From positions 1 through 64,000 of the forward strand of contig NC_089575.1 in the NCBI RefSeq assembly GCF_040115645.1: DNA of 64,000 bases. The letters run 5' to 3'. This DNA is from Euwallacea fornicatus (Eukaryota; Arthropoda; Insecta; Coleoptera; Curculionidae). This document shows positions 11,781 to 22,719 of the stretch, one piece after another. The translations under genes and the position numbers were made by a program. Each line of letters begins with the position of its first letter. Within the stretch, counting starts at the first letter, position 1. A model generated the notes under the pieces. That model did not search any database. It saw only the letters and a list, made by a program, of their open reading frames with translations, and was not told the origin of the DNA.

Positions 11781-11856
11781 TTGCCAAAGGAGTTTAGTAA
11801 ACAAATAGGTCTATAGGCGGGAGGGTCAGTTGGATTTTTCTTAGGTTTTGGTATGA

Positions 11857-12027
11857 CCCCCGAAGATATACCGAAAGGTGGTTCCGGGGGGCGGAAGAGG
11901 GGAGGTGGTTTTAGTGGGTAGGCGGGTTGCTGGTGCAACTCGAATCCCACACTACCCGGTCGCCAAACAACAGGCCGGGTGTCTTTGAAAAGATTTCCAC
12001 CTCCTTGCAAAAAAAAAAAAAAAAAAA
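11857..12027 (+). mobile_element. 171-bp retroposed LINE 3' tail, copy D
   Basis: Only the 3' UTR of the copy A family plus a poly(A) of about 19 bp (12009-12027). A perfect 13-bp target duplication, GGTTTTGGTATGA, flanks it at 11844-11856 and 12028-12040. It carries the outer stem (11901-11908 with 11997-12004) and the inner hairpin (11954-11961 with 11973-11980). Target duplication plus poly(A) show ordinary target-primed insertion of an extremely 5'-truncated copy. Confidence 0.93.
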
Positions 12028-12784
12028 GGTTTTGGTATGAGCACGACTAGGGCAGTTTTCCATATATCAGGGAAGGTTCCGTCTTTTATACAACGATGAA
12101 AGTGTTTGGTAAAATAATTTGAATTGCCTAGGATAGTTGTTTTGACGATGTCCGGTGTGATGAAATCTGGGCCAGGTGCTTTTTTCATATTGATAGTCTT
12201 GACTGCGTTTATGATTTCATCTTCTTGAAGAGGAGGGATATCGTGTGTATTCATCGGGATTTCAGGCCAGTTTATGATTTTATGTTTTGGAAAAAGTTTG
12301 TTGATTTGTGTCATCGTATTTTCTTTATTTAGGCTGATTTTTGGGTTCAGTTTTAGTTTATTCCTGACTATTTCGTATGCTAGACCCCAACTGTCATTAT
12401 TAAAATCTTCGCGAAGTTTGTTCCAACATTTCGATTTTTGTTTTCTAATTCACTATTTTAGTTGTTTTTTGGTTAGTTTATAAGATTGAAATTCTTTATC
12501 ATAAGTTGATTAGTAGGTAAGTTAGTCTTTAGTTTTGTAATGTTTCTTCGTAGTTTAATACATTTACTTCTTATATCGGCAATTTCTTGGGTCCACCAGT
12601 ACATGGGTTTTTTTCCTTGCGGTGTTTGATGGTAATTTTTTAATGAACGATTGCACAAATCATGTATTTTTTCCATGGTAATTTCGACGTAATTCGTTCC
12701 AGAAAGTAGCGCGAAATTATTTAGATGATTTTTTGATAGTTCATCATATTTTTTCAGGCCGCATAGATAAGATAAGGTTACTAA

Positions 12785-13520
12785 GCAGTTTATTTAATTT
12801 TTTATTTTACTTAATATGTTCAAAAATAATAAATACAAAATTCTTACTCAAAATCAAAATATAAATAAAGTATAAGAAAATTCATTCTAAAGGATTTTCA
12901 CATGAATAGCCTCATTTGAAAAATAAACAAAATCAGATTTATTTCTTAATATATAATTGTTCAATATTTAGTAGATTTTCCTTTGCTTTTTATAATTTAG
13001 AAAATTCGATTTGGCATAGAATTATACAAAGATTGCAAATAGGATTTGTTAAGTGAAGACCAAGCTTTCTTGATACCCCTAATAAGGTCCGTTTTATTTT
13101 CATATTGTTTTCTATCTGCATAAACTTCTCTAGAAAGATATCCCCAAACATTCTCGATAATATTTAAGTCAGGCGATAATGCTGGCCAATCAAGAACAAC
13201 AATATTATTTATTCGTAACCAATCCTTTACTACACGTGCTGTGTGTATTGGTGCATTATCATGTTGAAAAATCCACTTTTCTTGTGTCATGATATCTTTT
13301 ATTTTTTCTAACCTGCTAATTAAAGTCCTTAAATACTTATTGGAATTTTGTTTGCCTTCAATGATGACCAAGTCGATAACTCCGTTATAAGAAATTGCGC
13401 CCCATATCATAACTGAGCTCATACACGAATGTCGCTTAGAACAAATTTGATCCTCCTTGCGCAAATCATGGTAATAATAAGAAATTCCGTCAGGCCCGTC
13501 TAAATTGAACTTTTTCTCAT
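12785..13520 (-). mobile_element. Partial Tc1-like transposon
   Basis: The 3' two thirds of a Tc1 element on the minus strand. Its 5' part is cut at 13520, where the poly(A) of R1 copy C begins. The outer 3' end lies near 12785 but its TA and inverted repeat cannot be paired because the partner end is missing. Confidence 0.75.
12961..13519 (-). pseudogene. Tc1-like transposase, C-terminal two thirds
   Basis: The fragment opens inside the first catalytic motif (DEKKFNLDGPDG) and continues with MIWGAISYNGV, the second motif WIFQHDNAPIHTARV and the third SPDLNIIENVWGYL, giving an Asp/Glu triad of Tc1 type. A TAA follows MPNRIF (about 12994-12996); the frame then continues to KSKGKSTKY and a natural-looking stop at 12961. 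The N-terminal DNA-binding part is missing. Confidence 0.85.
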
Positions 13521-15090
13521 CTTTTTTTTTCCGAGGAGGGGGAATCTTCTTAAGAACCCGGCCCTTACCCGGCCCGGTCCTCGACCGGGTAGTGTGGCAT
13601 TCAACCGACCATTACGTCGCTCGGCTACCCACTAAACCCACCTCCCCTCTTCTGCCCCGGGACTACCTTTCGGTATTACTTCAGGGCTTCCTCGCTTCCT
13701 CGGACTAGGTACGAACACGGTTCCACACCCCACTCTTCTTCCTCTCGTTCTCTTTTGCAATCTTGGCCCTCAAGATCTTCTCTATCAGGCCCTCAAACGC
13801 TACCCACTTGCTCTTACTTTCCACCAGCTCGTTCCCTATCGTGCTTCGGTTCAGGTCGAGTCCCCCCGCCCTTGCCTCGGCGCGATAGCTCTCCCACTCC
13901 GGACACATCCACAGCGTGTGCTCCGGTGTGTCCTCTCTTTCGTTACAAAACCAACATTCACTACTTCTCTCCACTCGTATCCGCTTCAGGTATTTCCCGA
14001 ACACGCCGTGTCCGGTGAAAACCTGAGCCAACATGTACCCGCTCTTCGTCCATTCGCACTCGTACCAGTCGCGGATCCGGGGTACGAAGGTCTTTATCCA
14101 ACCCGTACTTCTCCCATTCCCGCTCCCACTCTTTCATTGCCCATTCCTTCGCTCCACTTTTTCCCCCTTCCGACATCATACTTCTTTCCTTCACTCTAAT
14201 TTTCACTGGAGGTATTTTGGCCAATGCCAGCACCGCATCGGTCGGTGCAGTCTTGTAGGCGCTAGCCACCCGGAGCGCGAGCAGACGATTCGCTCTCTCC
14301 AGTATGGCCGCGTACCTTCCGTACTCCAGTTCTGTTCGCCAGACCGGAGCCGCGTACAGCATGACCGAGGATGCCGCCATCACCATCAACCTCCTCCTTT
14401 CGTACCCCAAACCGCTCGCTCTAGGCAGTATGCCTTCGAGTTTCCCTATCACCTTAGTAACCTTTTCGGCGGTTCGGCATACGTGCTCGCCGAAACGAGC
14501 GTTTCTGCCGAACCACACTCCCAGGTACTTCACGCATTCCTTCGTCTCGTACGAGACGTCGTCCACTCTCAGACTTATGCTTCTTATTTTCCTTCGCCCG
14601 GCCAACAGCACCACTTCGGTTTTTTCCGTAGCCATGCTAAGTCCCATGCGCTCGAACGTGTCGGCGACCAGTTCCATGGCCCACCTGGTCCTCGCCTCTA
14701 GGGTTACCCCGTCCTTCGCCGAGATCACCAACGCCAAGTCGTCCGCGTAAGCCACCGGATCGCGGATACTCGACGGTCAGTATCCCGTCGTAGTAGAGGT
14801 TCCACAAGACGGGGCCCAGGACGGACCCTTGAGGAACGCTACACGACATCTCTCGAACTTCCCTGTCAGGTAACACCAAAAACCGATCTTGCAGGTACGA
14901 CTGAACTACATTCAAGAGGTACCCGCTCACCTTGGCCCTTCTCATCACGTCGACGATAAGATCCCAAGGCGCCGTATTAAAGGCGTTCTTTACATCAATT
15001 GTTACCAGGACGCAGAAGCCCGCGTGCGTGTAACTTTTCCCCCTGATCCCCTCGACTATCCGCATGACGGCCTGCATGGCGTCAAGGGTA
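13521..15090 (-). pseudogene. R1-like ORF2 3' half, copy C
   Basis: Same family as copies A and F. Poly(T) at 13521-13530 is the poly(A) tail; the 3' UTR spans to 13704. Coding from 15090 down: LDAMQAVMRIVE, TIDVKNAFNTAPWDL, SVPQGSVLGPVLWNLYY, then a frameshift at about 14755 just before AYADDLALVIS. Next come the thumb (VKYLGVWFGRNARFGEH), a second frameshift near 14040 and the C-terminal CWFCNEREDTPEHTLWMC cluster, ending at 13705. The 5' side is fused to a BEL gag gene. Confidence 0.88.
13531..13704 (-). other. R1-like 3' UTR of copy C
   Basis: Homologous to the copy A 3' UTR. The inner hairpin pairs 13573-13579 with 13583-13589 around a 3-nt loop, a different loop from copies A, D and F. 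The outer stem is partly lost (CCCCCTCC replaces CCACCTCC). Confidence 0.65.
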
Positions 15091-15116
15091 TGATTCTCCG
15101 AACTAAGTATCGACAA

Positions 15117-16382
15117 CTAAACTCGATGTTCCAAACTCTCCACTGGTTTGGTGGCCTCTTTCTGTGCCTCGACTGGTTCGAGGTGCAACAAGGTGTGGTG
15201 TTTAGCCTGGCACTTGGTGCAATTTCTCAATCGACAATCTTTTATAGAGTGACCAGACTTCAAGCAATTGAAAAACAGTTTGAGTCGTTTGACCTTGCCG
15301 AAGCGTTCGTTGGTGGACATAGCCAAAAAACATGGGCAATTAGCTACTGAGTGTTTCGCTTTACACACTCCACAAGAAATATCGCTCCCAACGAAAGTTT
15401 TGGCACTTGTCTTATTAGGTTTGAGTCCTACATTTCTTTCTGGTTTGTTATTGCCCCTCTGACGATCAATAGCTTCGAGCATGTTCGCCCTGGCGCTCAA
15501 AAATTCCCTCAAAGAGTTCCATGAGGGAATCTCTTTGTGGGTGCTCTTTGTCTCCTCCCATTGCCTTTCCGTCACTGGGTCCAGCTTTGCGCTCATGAGG
15601 TAGGCAACTAGAACACCCCATTGCTCGGGTTTTTGACCCAGAGCGGTCAGCGCAATCAAACTTTTACTCACACTGTCGATCAAACTCCTCAATTTAGGAG
15701 CCGATTCTTTACTCATCGGTTCCACCTCAACCAGCGTTTTTAGGTGGATGTGCACGAGCACTCGCTTATTGTCATATCGCTCACTCAAGGTTGCCCAGGC
15801 GATATCATAGTTGCCCTCTGACAATTCAAGACTTCCCAAAACCTGAGACGCTGCGTCACGTAGCGACGCCCGTAAGTAGTGAAACTTTTGAATACGACTG
15901 AGCCTATCGTTGTTGTGTATTAGGCTAAAGTATAGATCTCTAAACCCAAGCCAATCTTTGAAGTCGCCAGAGAAAGTTGGCAACGAGATAACCGGCAATT
16001 TTACATTATCTAATGGGCTGGGAGATTCCGGACCCTGAGAGTTGCCGCCTGCAGCGGACGTATCGACACTACTGAACCTTTGCACTAAACCCTTTCCTCT
16101 GACCTTAAGCTGAAAGTATCTATCCTCAAAGTCGTCTTGCTCAGCTAATTCATCGTCATAGTCTTCCGCATGCAGCTCCAACTCACTTTCAATGGTTTCA
16201 AACCTCTCGAAAGTACTTTCCAACTTGTCTAGTCTCTCGACTATCTGCCCGATTTTTTCGGCACCTAGACCGCCACTTACGTCTAACCTTTTGAGAAATT
16301 TGCTGAACATAGTGAGTTGGGCCTTGCACGTTCTCCTAGCCACGTTTAACCCTTTTAGCTCCCCAGCAGATGCCATGATCAC
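15117..16382 (-). CDS. BEL/Pao gag-type polyprotein, 3'-truncated
   Basis: 421 codons, open throughout. It begins MIMASAGELKGLNVARR and has a coiled, acidic N-terminal third. The DUF1759-type gag core follows at roughly residues 130-300 (LPTFSGDFKDWLGFRDLYF, HYLRASL, ALTALGQ). Cys/His knuckles near residues 345-410 include CFNCLKSGHSIKDC and CTKCQAKHHTLLH. In BEL elements the aspartic protease and polymerase follow in the same frame; here the frame ends just after the knuckles at a fusion with LINE copy C. The protein would package element RNA. Confidence 0.88.
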   Translation of the reverse strand: MIMASAGELKGLNVARRTCKAQLTMFSKFLKRLDVSGGLGAEKIGQIVERLDKLESTFERFETIESELELHAEDYDDELAEQDDFEDRYFQLKVRGKGLVQRFSSVDTSAAGGNSQGPESPSPLDNVKLPVISLPTFSGDFKDWLGFRDLYFSLIHNNDRLSRIQKFHYLRASLRDAASQVLGSLELSEGNYDIAWATLSERYDNKRVLVHIHLKTLVEVEPMSKESAPKLRSLIDSVSKSLIALTALGQKPEQWGVLVAYLMSAKLDPVTERQWEETKSTHKEIPSWNSLREFLSARANMLEAIDRQRGNNKPERNVGLKPNKTSAKTFVGSDISCGVCKAKHSVANCPCFLAMSTNERFGKVKRLKLFFNCLKSGHSIKDCRLRNCTKCQAKHHTLLHLEPVEAQKEATKPVESLEHRV

Positions 16383-16899
16383 GGAATTACAATATACGCG
16401 TCTACCAGTTTATATGCTCTAATAGAGGAGCTCACAACAACGACACGTACTTTGTAGCCACGCCAAGCTTTGTAATATGCGGCTACAAGTCACTGTGTGC
16501 GCTAAGATAATAGTTAAACAATACGGCACGCAATTTGTAGCCACACCAAGTCTTTATAGAATATGCGGCTACAAAAATGCCAACTTCACAATACGAATGA
16601 CCTAATTACTCGCAAGTAGCACAAACGAAAGCAATAAGCTTCAAAGGCAACAGGACAAAGGACTTACCCACTTCCTAAACAGAGCTCCCTGGCTTCCACG
16701 ATGATCCCGAATCACCAAGCCTTTCTTCTTACTTAGTCCCAGACTACCAGCAATTTTGTTTTGTTGTTCTGGCACGTGAAGCCACTTCTATCATGCCTAC
16801 AGAGCAACTTGTTGGTTTTGCACGTGAACAACTTTTATCACGACACAAACACCGAACGAATGATTTCCACAAGCCCGAATCCGGCTCGAAGGACCAAAA
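16383..16899 (-). promoter_or_regulatory. BEL leader with duplicated stem-loop
   Basis: Untranslated leader between LTR and gag. Two related stem-loops each pair TTGTAGCC with GGCTACAA: 16452-16459 with 16481-16488, and 16535-16542 with 16567-16574. The loops are similar but not identical. The position suggests an RNA dimerisation or packaging element, which is inference. Confidence 0.55.
16879..16896 (-). other. Primer-binding site of the BEL element
   Basis: Three bases inside the LTR edge, the minus strand begins TGGTCCTTCGAGCCGG. The plus strand here is the 3' end of a tRNA including the terminal CCA at 16894-16896, as required for tRNA-primed reverse transcription. The tRNA species was not determined. 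Confidence 0.8.
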
Positions 16900-17515
16900 T
16901 GTTGGGGGATTCCTCCGATAAATGAACCCACGACAACGATATTTGGTTATAAAAATGGACTGTATTTTAAACTTGCACTTATATCTAATAATGAGAGAGG
17001 TTTTGAGTCTAAGTTGAAGTTGGGAGAATGCTTATTGGGCGGGTTACACACTATGATACCTTTCACATCCCGACACCGACGCAGCTTCCACCCGATGAGA
17101 AAAAGAACAGAAAGAAAAATTGCTTCGATTATCCCTTAAGTACTAATCCCGAGGAATTCCAACCAGGGGCGCACCACTACCAAAACCATTATGGGCTATG
17201 GCTACGCCGAGTCCCATGACTCGTGGCCATCTGGGAAATATCTATACTAGTCGCTTTTCTGGGAATATTGCAGGCCCAACAAACTGATCATCGTAGCAAT
17301 AGTTCCGAGCGAGAAAGGTTCCTTTGACTAGTAGCATATTCCCCAGCCAAACGTTCCCTTAGCTTTTGCCTGATGGGCCATGTGGCCTGGCACCCAGATG
17401 GTATTCTCCGAATAAGTATTGCCGTACATGGGCGTATCTTAAGGGATAAAACAAATACACATCAAAACAAAATTAACAATAATAAAACAAAGCCAACAAC
17501 TTAAAGTTCCTAACA
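16900..17515 (-). repeat. 5' LTR of the BEL element, 616 bp
   Basis: Reads TGTTAGGAA...CCCCAACA on the minus strand. Homologous along its length to the solo LTR at 11152-11780. The primer-binding site at its 3' edge identifies it as the 5' LTR. Confidence 0.9.
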
Positions 17516-18080
17516 CCCTCCTTTATCCTTGGGCGGAATCCTCCGCACCTTACCTCTCCTTGCAAATCTGATCTCAACTCCTTCTACCTCCTCTTTCCTC
17601 ATCAAGCTCTCCAGAACATTTCCTTTCCTTACGAGCGGCATATTTATTCTCCCAATTATATCCCTCCTATCCTTCATAATTGCTTTGGATACAACCCCTT
17701 TCTTTCCCGAAGTCCCCCCTGTTTAGTGTCCTGGGTCTCCATGGTGTTGCCGGGGGTTTCAGAGAGAGGCTCCGAGTGCCTCAGCGATGGTAATTACACC
17801 CCAGTAAGTCCTTACTCCGCACAACCTCACTTGGTGTAAATTACCGTAAGTTAAAGATACTACACGCGGAAAGTAACCGATCTAAAAATGTCCTTGCCAA
17901 AAGTCACCGAAAGTAGCTTATCGATCACGTCGTCAGCGTGCGGGGTAAAAATTAGTTTTCGCACTGCCAAAAGCGCTGTTTCTTCGGCTTAGCGTTAAAA
18001 AACACTGCTTTACGTCGACGATGCGAAAACTATATCCGATTTATATCGGAGTTCACTTCCAAACGTCCGCCTTCTACTCA
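17516..18080. other. Unassigned interval
   Basis: A minus-strand frame of about 66 codons (17726-17529) ends against the LTR and could be the start of an element ORF1, with METQDTKQGG lying upstream in another frame. No domain is recognisable. The rest shows no repeat or coding signal that I can support. Confidence 0.3.
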
Positions 18081-18826
18081 CCATTAGGGGAACTGCGCTT
18101 ACCGAACAGTTCTGTGTACGGCAGTGTTGGTACTGGTCAAGATCCCGCCGATCAGATTGCGTATGAAAAGAGGAAAATGGTCTGGAAGAGAGATAAAGGT
18201 TTCAGGAATGGGGACAGAGTTAGAATGATAAATGACTGGGAGAGTGAATGGGTAGTGTATGATAAGTGGATGAAGGCCCTGGTCTGAAGCATGAGACAGT
18301 GGGTCGAATATCAATCGATGAGGAGGGGGTACATGCTAACGCAGGTATTCACTGGACACGGAGTATTTGCGAAATATCTGCACAGAAGAGGAGTTGAGGA
18401 AAGCCACAAATGCTGGTTTTGCAGGATGCCGGGTATCGCCGATTCCCCGGAGCACACACTCTGGGGATGTTCGTAGTGGGAGGATGAACATACCGAAGCT
18501 AAGAGGGCGGAACTCAACCTGGACAGAGGGACAATTGGCAGCGAACTGGTGGAGAGCGAGGGGAAGTGAACGGTGTTCGAGCACATGGTAAATAGCATTA
18601 TAAGCAGAACGACTGAAAGGCAGCATATAAGGAGGAGAAACGAAGGGTAGAGTGCAGATATTGCGACTGGGAGCTCCGAAGAAATGCCAATCTAGCGATA
18701 CCGGGTCTATAAAAAGAGAGGGGGTGGTTTTAGTATGTAGGCAGGCGCAAGTCCGAATTCCACACTACCCGGTTTTCTTAGGCCAGGTATCTTTTGAATA
18801 TTTCCACCTCCTCGGGTACAAAAAAA
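18081..18826 (+). pseudogene. R1-like ORF2 3' end and tail, copy E
   Basis: 5'-truncated copy of the A/F family starting at NCAYRT (about 18081). It carries a frameshift at about 18165 before KMVWKRDKGF, a TGA after KALV, and the C-terminal cluster CWFCRMPGIADSPEHTLWGC followed by a TAG. The ORF end is at 18650. The 3' UTR with a degenerate hairpin and an A-run end at about 18826. The tail abuts the left inverted repeat of element M1, whose outer end is missing. Confidence 0.85.
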
Positions 18827-18833
18827 AACCTTA

Positions 18834-20940
18834 TTTGCCTTAGTTCAAAAATTTATAATTACCGAGCTACAGGGTAGCAAACTTGAAATATAAAATTTAA
18901 TTTTTAGTCATAATTATTAAACGGCAAGAGGAAAACTCATGAAATTTTCTACAAGGGGATTTTTAGACATGAGGAAATCATATCTACAAACAAAATTTAT
19001 GTCAATCGTAGAGAGGGCTACATACACATTAGGTACCTGTTAAGGTCCTGAAAACATGTTTGTTTGTAACGATAAACCGCTATTGGGTAAAAAACGTATT
19101 TACGCGGTGTTTTTGCATAAATAAGGTATAACTTAATCAAGTCGTTAACTACAACCATTTTCGAGAGAAACACTTCTAAAGTAAATGCAAAAAATGCATA
19201 CCTTTTTCAGTTTCAATTTCTTCAAGTCTATTTTTTGTTGCTAAGGAAGAATTATTATTATTGTGGCAGTCGAATTGATCTTCTCTAAAGTGATAAAGTA
19301 TTTTTGTGAGACTTTTCATTTTGTGCTTTTAAGTTTAGTGGTAAAAATAAATTTTTATTTTTATTTACATTATGGCGTTGCACTATACTAATGCAGAATA
19401 CACCAATATGGTACTGATATTTGAATTCTGTCAAGGAAATGGTCGAGAATGCGTTCGAGTTTATTCTGAACGATTCTCTCATCGTAAAGTACCAAGTCAT
19501 CCAACTTTGACTAGAGAGAGACGCCTTAGGGAGACTGGCCGCTTTGCACCTTAGACTGCAGATAATGGACGACAGCGCTATGTAAGAGCTCTTGAAGTTG
19601 AAGAACAAATCTTATAACGTGTGGGAGAAGAGTTAGAACTCAGTACTAGGCAAATTGGGAGAGAACTAGCACTTTCTAAAGATGTTGTGCATCGAGTGCT
19701 TACAGAACAATTGCTATACCCATACCACAAAACACCAGTACAAGATCTTTTACCAGAGGATCTGGAATCTCGCTTACATTTCTACCGATTTGTCAGTTTC
19801 AAAGAGACGCTGATGTTAATTTTGGAAAAAATGTTTTATTTTCTGACGAAGGTGGATTCACAAGGGAGGGATTTACCAACTGTCACAACGAACATGTGTA
19901 TGCGGACAAAAACCCACACGCCATTAGAACTGTGCATTTTCGACACGAATTTAGAATTAACGTTTGGGCTGAAATACTTGATACCGTTATCATTGGTCCA
20001 GTCATTTTTCCTCAGTGATTAACTGGAGAAATTTATTTACGACATCTACAAAATACACTACCAGGTTGTTTGGGAGATATTTCTCTGCAACAAAGAGAAA
20101 GAATGTGGTGCTCCACCTCATTTCGCATTAGTCGTCAGAAATTATTTGAATCAGCAGTATCGAAATAAATGAATTGGTAGAGGTAGTGACGCTCCCCTAA
20201 ATTAGCCACCACGTTCTCCGGATTTAAATCCATTAGATTTCTTTTTGTGGGGACATCTTAAGTCCGTGGTGTACCGAACACCTGTTACTACTCAAAAAGG
20301 ACTCTGACCACGAATTCAAAATACAGTAAATAATCTTCGGGGCAATAACGAAGTAATGCATAGAATGCACTTTAACGTTATTCGTCGTATTAATTTTTGT
20401 ACGCATGTAAATGGTGGGCATTTTGAACAGTTACTTGAGTAATTTTTTACTGTATTTTTTAACATTAACAAATTAAAATCTAGAAAATATTCGTTAAAAA
20501 AATTACATTCTTCTGCATTTACTTTAGAAGCGATTCTCTCGAAAATCGTTGCAGTGAGCGACTTGATTAAGTTGTACCTTATTTATGCAAAAACATCGCA
20601 CAAATACGTTTTTTCACCCCAAAATGGTTTACCTTCACAAACAAAAAAAGCTTTAAGGACCTTAACAGGTACCTAATGTGTATGTAGTCCTCTCTACGAT
20701 TTACATAAATTTTGTTTGTAGATATGATTTCCTCATGTCTAAAAATTCCCTTGTGGAAAATTTCATGAGTTTTCCTCCTGGCGTTTAATAATTATGATTA
20801 AAAATTAAATTTTATATTTCAACTTTGTCACCCAGAAGCTCGGTGATTATCAACTTTTGAATTAAGGCAAATATGGTTAAATAGTTTCATTTTGATCTTA
20901 GCTACTTATGCTAGAATGTTGCAAATATCACAGAAGCAGG
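18834..20940 (+). mobile_element. M1: decayed long-TIR mariner-like element
   Basis: Long inverted repeats: the left arm, about 18834-19189, matches 20516 to about 20880 in reverse. The right arm extends to about 20940 with a degraded terminus resembling that of M6. The outer left end is lost at the junction with LINE copy E. The transposase between the arms is homologous to those of M2 and M6. Confidence 0.82.
19372..20442 (+). pseudogene. DUF4817-type mariner-like transposase, decayed
   Basis: Starts MALHYTNAEYTNMVLIFEF, close to the M6 start, with the DUF4817-like helix-turn-helix followed by a second DNA-binding region (LSTRQIGRELALSKDVVHR). Stops occur after GRFAP (19553-19555) and EEQIL. 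Frameshifts follow at about 19805 and later; the catalytic region is barely readable, with SPDLNPLD and FFLWGHLKS near 20220-20260. It ends VNGGHFEQLLE before TAA at 20440-20442. It is older than M2 and M6, judged by the number of lesions. Confidence 0.82.
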
Positions 20941-20949
20941 AGTACCTCA

Positions 20950-21760
20950 ATGAGCGGTACTATTGCCGTTCCTGTAAAACGTCTACGTGTCTGATCTTCC
21001 CAAGATGGAAAGAACACCACTGGTTCTTTATGCAGACGACATGGCGATATTGGCAAGATCTGGCAATGGAGAACTGCTAGTCAAATACTTGCAAGAAAAA
21101 ATAATTACGCTGAAAAAGCAGTTTTCGAAGTGGAAAATAAATATCAACGCCGAACGTATCCAGGCCATTGTCTTTACCCGGAGGAAACAACTCAAGACAG
21201 AGAACAGATTGGAAATACAATATAAGCCGATACAATGAAGCGACAATGTCACTTATTTCGGAGTATATGTGAACGAGAAGCTCATGTGGAAAAATCACAT
21301 TGTAAAGACCAGGCTAAAGGCGAAAATGACGACGACAAAACTTTACCATATGATGACCGGCAAATCTAAACTGTCCCTCAAGAACAAGATCACGCTAGTC
21401 AAAACTGTCATTCAACCGGAGTTAATGTATACATCAACAACACGGTGTTCTGCAGCCAAGTTGCATCTAAGGAGCCTACACGCAGTGGAAGACATTGCCC
21501 TGAGAACGGCTCTAAAAGCGTCTACCATCAGCAACAAGATTATAAAGAGGGACCTCAAATACAAGTCGATGACGGAAGTCATAAGAGGCCATGCCACCAA
21601 GACGTTCCAAGCTACGGAGCAACATATAAATGAGCCGATCAGGAGGACAACAGACTACTATGCGGAGGATGCCATTTCACACAAAAAGGCCAAAATATGA
21701 GCTGCTGGACAACGGGTGACAAAACAGGGATCCACCTACGCATGACCAAATAAAAAAAAA
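20950..21760 (+). pseudogene. Jockey-clade LINE fragment (reverse transcriptase 3' part)
   Basis: Begins inside the palm (NVYVSDLPK, then the catalytic LVLYADDMAIL at about 21025). It continues through the thumb (VTYFGVYVNEKLMWKNHI) to a stop at 21700. TGA at 21236-21238 replaces a conserved Trp before SDNVTYFG. An A-rich tail lies at about 21750-21760. The upstream part is missing; the fragment directly follows element M1. Confidence 0.85.
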
Positions 21761-22509
21761 CAGAAGTTAAAATGCCAAAAAAAATCCCTATAACGATGAA
21801 GGAAAAATGCCATAAAGCTATTCAGGTACTTTGAAATTTTCATTGTAAAACACAAAATAAAAAAGAAAAAATCGCCCAAAAGATAATAAAAGGGCAGAAG
21901 AATCCCCAGTCGGCGGAATATTTCAAGCCAAAGATCTGGAAGGCGACATAAACTTATTCCCTTCTTAGAAGGGCACAAAAGATTCTAGAGAGATTACAGA
22001 GTAAAAGGCGATTGGCCCGCATACTTCTCTTATTAGAGGATAAAAACAAAAGCGACCCAAATTTGCGATTGATGCTTTTTGGGAATGAGCTGGAAATCCT
22101 CCACAAATCACGAAGTTTTTTAATGGGTGAAATCTCGCACAGACTGGTAGCTCGGGCTCCAGTATCGTCGACAAGGTTTTTTATCCCCGGGGTCGCGTCC
22201 CCTAAAAAAAAATTGGGGCTTTTTTTATTTGTGATTCAATCCGAACATATTTAAACATTCTCAATCCGGGAAATATCTTAAAGTCAGTTCCCTTATCATT
22301 TTTCCTCTTACATTTACCATACCTCGTTATTACTTCATTTGCCGATTTCCTCTTTAGCATAGTAATTTATTGTATGACATTGACGTAAAGTTGATTCGAA
22401 TTTTTCGTATCTAAAAAACGTGAAATTGGTGAATCTCAATTTATAGCGTTATGAACGTAACGCGTAATTTTGGATTTGAATTGATTGGTTGATTTAACAC
22501 CAGCCAAAA
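21761..22509. other. Unassigned interval before a BEL gag relic
   Basis: No coding frame or repeat could be supported. The A-run and T-run near 22204-22235 may be part of a decayed retroposon. The stretch 22260-22509 may be leader of the downstream BEL relic, but no LTR or primer-binding site is visible. Confidence 0.3.
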
Positions 22510-22719
22510 ATGTTCGTAACAGCAAGGAAAGTAAAACCCTTTAAAAGTTCCTAGAAGGATCTTGGTTCAACAGAGTTATCCACTGAAAACGATGAATTTC
22601 GAGAACTTTCTTCCACTTGTACGGTGTTAATCTAACAGTTGTCTCGCTTTGAACAGTACCTAACTGATAATATAGATGCTAATGAAATAATCTTTTATGA
22701 AATACACCGCAAGAGTATA

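Larger units (their letters stand above)
8466..12763 (-). mobile_element. Second R1-clade LINE family (AT-rich), split by three insertions
   Basis: Collinear minus-strand segments: 12763-12041, 11843-11786, 11146-10911 and 9377-8466. Between them lie the LINE tail D (11857-12027), a solo LTR (11152-11780) and a Tc1 (9380-10907). Each of the three inserts is bounded by a target duplication. The family differs from copies A-F in base composition and protein sequence. The endonuclease domain is absent because a partial Tc1 abuts at about 12770. Confidence 0.85.
8466..12763 (-). pseudogene. R1-like reverse transcriptase, family 2, split
   Basis: Linker with MYWWTQEIADIRSKC (about 12605-12565). 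Reverse transcriptase: MKKAPGPDFITPDIVK (about 12185), YRPICLLNSFG (about 11815), GKVLEKVIKHRLEIE (about 11145), FRKGNFTINALQ and LITLDIKNAFN (about 11060-10930). After the Tc1 comes the thumb with NVKYMGVFLEKKN (about 9310-9270), then the C-terminal cluster KCWFCDEDTPEHTLFIC (about 8705-8655). The YADD segment is not seen, so part of the palm has been lost. The C-terminal frame is open to the stop at 8466. Confidence 0.82.
15091..17515 (-). mobile_element. BEL/Pao LTR retrotransposon, 5' part only
   Basis: In order on the minus strand: LTR (17515-16900), primer-binding site, leader, gag. It stops at about 15117-15091 against R1 copy C. Protease, reverse transcriptase and integrase are absent, so this is a truncated copy. 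Confidence 0.88.
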
